A DNA stretch of 64,000 nt. Source: Protea cynaroides (lineage: Eukaryota; Streptophyta; Magnoliopsida; Proteales; Proteaceae). This document shows positions 59,061 through 64,000 of this stretch, piece after piece. Below the pieces are notes generated by a model. The model did not search any database, was not told the origin of the DNA, and saw nothing but the letters and a program-made list of their open reading frames with translations. Within the stretch, counting starts at the first letter, position 1. Each line of letters opens with the position of its first letter. The stretch spans positions 53,768,914 through 53,832,913 of the forward strand of contig CM053267.1 in NCBI GenBank assembly GCA_028583415.1, written 5' to 3'. Both the position numbers and the translations under genes were made by a program.

Positions 59061-60619
59061 ACTACCCCATCTCAGTCTTCCTTCTTCATTTCCAGGTGTG
59101 CAAGTTTTGGAGAGTTCATACGTGACTCGATGTACATCTACTAATTCTAATGCAGATGGACCACATTGCTTGACATTTGAATATTTGAATTCAAATATAA
59201 CTTATTCAATTTTTGTATATCTGAATTCAAATTAACCATAACCTTATATCGAGCTAGTCCACTTTTTGAATATTTGAATCTATACCGTAGTCCTATCTCT
59301 AATACATATACTGATACCGTACCATACTGAATTAAATTTCTGTTTTTTCTACCGTTACTATGCTGATTCGACTTTGGTTCAATTTGATATGGTTTTAAAC
59401 GATCAGTTTCAATTTCGGTATACAGTTTCAGTACCATATTGACACCGTTAGCTCTGAGTGCTTCCACAAGGCCCATACAAAATCTTGAAATACAACAGTT
59501 CGAACTGTAGAATCCTGGGGCAAATATGAAGCCCATTGCCCTTTAGGATGGCCTTCTGGGGTGCACTTGAACTTAGCCGGGCTGGACTGGTCAAGAAATT
59601 CTACTAGCCCATTAGCATTACTAAATTGCTTGTATGTTAAGAAAAATCTTAGACATTGACAAATTAATTCCATAGGACTTTAGAATTGTATGTAATGGTT
59701 TCACCTAATTTTCTTCAGTATCTCAAATGTTCAACTACTAAGCACTGTTTGGATACTTGAGAACCCAAACGGTTAGAAAAGATTTAAGAACATAAACAGT
59801 GTGCATTGCAGTTTCTTGAGGCTTCCCTCTGTCTCCTCTCTTTACTGTACTTTTGGATCATACCCATGAAGGTTAGGATTAACTCAAGTCCAATCCTCTC
59901 GGATCCAGCGCAAGTGAGTTTGTACCGTGTTAAATTTCATTTCTATCATAATCCTACATTAGCGTTACGAGGAGTTAATTCCACATTAGTCCCATAAGAG
60001 ATTTGGTGTAGGTTGATATGTTTTTGGATTCCCTCACCTTACAAACTAGCTTTTAGGGTTGAGTTTTCCCAAACATCGTATCAATGGTATCCGTGGTAGT
60101 GCCTCAATAAGGCTAATATGAGATCGTAATAATTTCCTTGTATTTTATCTATTGGTCAATTCTTGATTTGCTTCTAAAAATATTTCAGTTACACTAAATC
60201 ATTTATATGAACATAGGATATCACACATCACCCTACAATGGGACACCAAACACAAGAAACTATAAATGTTCTTCAAAGAGCTGGTATGAAGGTTGCAAGT
60301 TTGGTGATTTCGGTCTCTGCAGCAGCAATTCTTACTATTTGGCAAGTGGCTTTGGGAACCAATTTGGTGATGGGAAAGAAATGTTTCTCTTAAAGTCCTG
60401 CCTGATATCAATGTCACTATGTTTCTTGTTTGGTTTAGGGCTATTGACAATAATTGTTTTGCGTACAAGTTTGATTTGTAAGATTCTTACCATGAAGCTT
60501 GTTATTGGTATTCTAATTGTTTGGATCTTGTTAATTATGGGATTGGTGGTCACATACATTCTTAAGGTGACCTAATTATTGTACTTTATATGGGTGAATA
60601 CTCTTATGAAATTATTATT

Positions 60620-62840
60620 ATTATAAGTGTTTCTATGTTGACGTGTTTCAATTTTCTAAGCCCATCCTATATACTGAAGAACTTTATTTTTTTTTTAAGT
60701 TTCTCAAGCTTGCTTTGGGTGGTCTATTTTCTTGATTAGTAGCAATAGAACTCATGTTTTGTTGGTTTGATGGGCCATATGCTTGATTAGTGGCTTTGGG
60801 CACAAAATTGTACTCAAATTACAATTTTGACTTGATTCCCAAAACAATCCCGAGATACATAGGCAATTTGGGATAAACGTCCCAAATTTTGTCCATAATT
60901 TAGTTGTCTTGGTTTCAATCATTTAATCATGACGTTAACTGGTTTTCAATCGTTTGTTGATCTCTCATCTCAAACCATGTGAGGAATGTAATTCTCAGAA
61001 CAGTTCTGGATACATAGTCTGGATGGAACCAAATTTGGTTCATCGACTTTAATGATCTTAGTTTAGTGTGTTTATGTGTTTTCTTACATTTGAGTGAGAG
61101 TGGGTTTTGACCCGTTTGAGAGATTTGTGAATGTATATGAAATCTAGTAGCATGATTGTTTAGGATTCATCAAACTCGTCAGATTGACTGATTGGGTCGT
61201 CATCTAATTATTATTTGATTCCCACAATATTTGCTTTTTTTATTTCAAGACATGCTTGGCAAAACCTAGATTAGAAAAACCTAACAACTTGGTTTATAAT
61301 CTTAAAACCCAATCATCAATAGAACATGAATGTTGAACATTAGAGTATATGAAAGGATATATGAGACAAATTTCCAGATTGCACAATTTGGGTACCTAAC
61401 ACTTTTTAGACTATAACCTGGACATTTATCCAATCTTTACTTCATGGGGTATGAGTCACTAGTGTCTTCTTATGAGAAAACAATATTATAAGCCCTAGAC
61501 CTTAATCTAAGTGGTGATTATAGATTATTTACGTCCATCAATGTAGATGGACAAAATCAAAAGGTAAGAGCCTATTATTTAGGTCCATCAATATTGTACA
61601 TGGACATAATCAAAAGGCGAAAGCTTAGGAACAAATTCCAGTGTTTTCATCAGAATCCAAGGACTTTTTTCAAACCACGAAAAGGATGACCTAGAGGGAA
61701 AACACTACACATAGAAGCCCCCCCGAAAAAAAGTCCAGCCCCAATCCAAAAGCCTCGGTAACGAACCCTTCGCCAAGCGAATTATATCTCCAAAAGTCAA
61801 TCTTCATCCCATTTCCAATCAACCTTTGACATTTCTCTAAACCCAAGGCCAAACCCTACAGAGGCTCATCCAAACTCCCGTGGTGAAACCTCCCTACCTC
61901 AAAGCACCCTCTTTTAAATGCCTCCCAAGGAAATACCTAGCCACCTCAGAGTTTGTTGATTTGATCAACCAACACTGTCTAGCAAACATTGCCACATTCA
62001 CATCTTGCAACGTCAAATGCCTAAACTGCCAACATCTTTGGGTCTGCAGACCACAGCCGATCGAACCATCATTGATTTCTTCTTATCTAGATCCCCATTC
62101 CAGATGAAATTTTGCATCCAGGTCTCAACCATTTTAATTGTCGACGATGGCCAATACTATATCACAAAGTTACGAACAAAAACATTTGACAGGACAGACC
62201 TTACCAGTTCTACACGACCAGCCATTGATAAAAGCTTACCGTACCAACCAGAATTTTTCTTTAAAGCAGTTGAGCAGTGGAAGGAGGTACTGTTTTTTTA
62301 GATTGCCTTGAAATACTTCAATGGTGAGGCAATTTGTAGGATACTTACATTTTGAGAACTCCATCAAGGTGGCAATCCACCTCTTCTTTTGAATGCTCAA
62401 GTCACCGAAGAAAATAAAACTTCTATTCTTGTTAATAAGTTGGCCTAAAAACTTCTAAGAACTCTTATTCATAGGAAGGGTGATCTAATCTAAGAGAGTA
62501 GATCCTTTAACTTTACAAGTAGATTGTAAAGAGTATTATTTGCAAGATGCTTGATGATATGTTTTCTAATTGCATATAGTTTCCAGATACTATTATTAAG
62601 CTGTGTGTTGTGATTCACAAAAAAAGAAATTCTGTTATGGGGTTGTATCACTTCATCAAGTAGCTCGCAAGTATTTGCCATATACAAGTAACTCATTTTA
62701 CATATAAATCCCTTGTTTTAGTCTCTTGAGGTGCTTACAGTTGGAGATCCATCATCCATGAGCAGTGTGTCAAGCTTCCAACTCAAAAGTTTGAACTAAT
62801 AAGTGGAGGGACTCTCCATATATAAGACTCTAAGAATCTA
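60620..62840. other. Stretch without recognised genes
   Basis: ORFs at 61880-62301 have no recognisable domain. A two-copy tandem repeat of about 50 bp lies at 61524-61624 (TTTA(C/G)GTCCATCAAT). GGAAGRGTGATMTAATCTAAG at about 62473 also occurs near 50637, downstream of the copy 3 R unit. Confidence 0.5.
61524..61624. repeat. Two-copy tandem repeat, unit about 50 bp
   Basis: Both units contain ATTATTTA(C/G)GTCCATCAAT, ATGGACA and AATCAAAAGG. Confidence 0.82.
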
Positions 62841-62859
62841 ATCTCATTAGCAATGTGGG

Positions 62860-64000
62860 ACTATTCCCAATACTCTGATGAACTTGATATGACACTGAGA
62901 AGGGGGGTGAATCAGTGTCTGAAACTTTTTCCTTATAAGTTCAATGCTGCCCAGAGCTGTTGGATATCTGATTTGTCAATACACACAATCGTATGCAAAT
63001 CCACCTCGCTACCACTCAGTGGTCAGGTCTACCAGATTTGCACAACCATTCTGCAAACCATTCCACACACTCCAAAATATACCAGAAAGACAAAGACACA
63101 GAACACAAAGATATTACGTGGTTCACCACCACAGTATGTGATGGCTAATCCACGAAGTAATGCCCCACGGGCTCCGTACTTACTCAATACTCAACTTTTA
63201 GTCTCTTACAGACAAGGATACTAACCCTAGATTTTCCCAGCATAAAACTGAGAGGGCGTAACAATGCCAGAATTCAGGCATAAAGTCAGTGTCCAGCACC
63301 CACTGAACACACCACAAATAAAATATTTTGGGGCTTATAAGAATTGCCCTACAATGAAACCCACAAGCTAGATAAGTATTCTAATATTTTTCTTTCACCT
63401 ATACAAGCATACAGTGCATAAAAATTATTTAAAGAGATAGGGAATGAGAAAATCTCACAACCAATATTCTTGAATTGCCAGCAATAATTTTGACGCTCCA
63501 CACTGCCTTGAGAAACTCTGAACAGCCTTCAATGATAGTAAATCTTGAACCATAGAGCTTGTCTTGATCATAGGCTTCCCATCTCCTCCAAAACCACCAT
63601 GAATGAACAATACACAGCCTACCAACTTCTCTCAGGGATTCAACAATCCGTTGATGCACAGAGAAGAGGTAGATGGTGATGAATCATCTCACAGGGCACA
63701 AAAACCAAGAAAAACCTTTTCTGTATCTTCAAAACCCTCTTTTTTATTTTTCTCAACACATTCACAACTCCCAACGGCACCCAATAGGTAGGGCATCCAA
63801 AAATATGAAAGTTGCAATTCGAACGGACCGATTTGGAGCTCAGATGAAGAAGATATGGCAATTTGAAGATCGACAAATCACAGATAAGGAAAGAGAATCT
63901 TTCCTTATATAAACACGTACCCGCGCCGCACCGTAGCCGCGTCGCGCCGCTTAGCTGTCGCGTTCTGATTGGCTGAGGAGAGAATCAATGCATTTCGCCG
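62860..64000 (-). mobile_element. LTR-like repeat at the window end (class unresolved)
   Basis: On the minus strand a TATA-like TTTATATAAGG (about 63900-63910) follows a very GC-rich stretch (63915-63965). The sequence then runs through a non-coding leader to CCACGTAATATC (63112-63123) and CACCCCCCTTCTCAGTG (about 62893-62910). The promoter-like layout suggests an LTR or retroelement 5' region running off the window. No coding domain or partner repeat is visible. Confidence 0.4.

Larger units (their letters stand above)
53199..60575 (+). pseudogene. Small membrane protein gene, copy 3 (frameshifted, LINE in intron)
   Basis: Possible first exon 53199-53226 (nine codons plus one base, donor CCAG|GTACAT) joins in phase to 54210-54259 (acceptor TTTTCCAG). 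Alternatively the frame starts at ATG 54182. Then follow 54343-54402 (RGRFDVEQSGSEVV), 54950-55081 (ETIDLEKGSEIEMNESS) and 60217-60575. The last exon has lost one A near 60350 (GGGAACCAA against GGGAAACCAA in copy 1). The frame therefore shifts after the first membrane segment; the remaining two segments lie in another frame and end ILKVT. A LINE of 2.9 kb sits in the third intron (55169-58076). Function is unknown, as for copy 2. Confidence 0.78.

Noticed and set aside
61880..62301. Overlapping plus-strand ORFs of 75 and 98 codons as a gene
   Set aside because: No domain, no supporting splice structure and no second copy were seen.

Overview
The window is nuclear DNA from a flowering plant. 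It is AT-rich, has GT-AG introns and is mostly nested transposable elements: LTR retrotransposons, LINEs, PIF/Harbinger, CACTA, and a TIR element carrying a captured gene piece. The broken NLR resistance-gene fragment resembles the TIR-NBS-LRR class, which grasses lack, so a non-grass angiosperm is more likely. The species cannot be fixed from the sequence. No prokaryotic features, CRISPR arrays, rRNA or tRNA genes were seen.

The host backbone appears to be a tandemly duplicated locus carrying a small gene I do not recognise. Its protein is about 210 residues: a charged, soluble N-terminal part, then about three membrane segments. Copy 1 (exons at 6786-6914, 12747-12981 and 19901-20083) is destroyed by a mutated splice acceptor, an internal duplication and a Harbinger insertion inside the last exon. 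Copy 2 (43914-46900) has four exons that join in phase 0 into one open frame. Copy 3 (exons between 53199 and 60575) has a single-base deletion in the last exon and a LINE in an intron. Upstream of copies 2 and 3 lie a conserved TATA box and purine-rich leader, a conserved minus-strand ORF, and a repeat called R here.

Layout. 14-5433: a minus-strand LTR element without visible gag-pol, invaded by a TIR element carrying an XLG (extra-large G protein) fragment. 5654-6660: minus-strand NLR fragments (LRR and post-LRR domain). 6786-20083: gene copy 1; its intron holds a LINE broken up by a copia element that itself contains a fold-back element, and its last exon holds a 6.9-kb Harbinger element. 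20190-27226: an array of R units with two S insertions at the same site, one split by a truncated LTR element. 27227 to the gap: a CACTA element with En/Spm-like, DCD-domain and RNase H fragments. 32862-33361: 500 N. 33362 to about 37230: a decayed copia element. 38780-46900: R unit, tandem repeat and gene copy 2. 49765-60575: R unit, solo LTR and gene copy 3. 60620-64000: mostly unassigned, ending in an LTR-like repeat.

Only gene copy 2 keeps a continuous spliced frame. Every transposon gene seen carries stops, frameshifts or truncations. The strongest leads are the duplicated membrane-protein gene and the two elements carrying captured host gene pieces.
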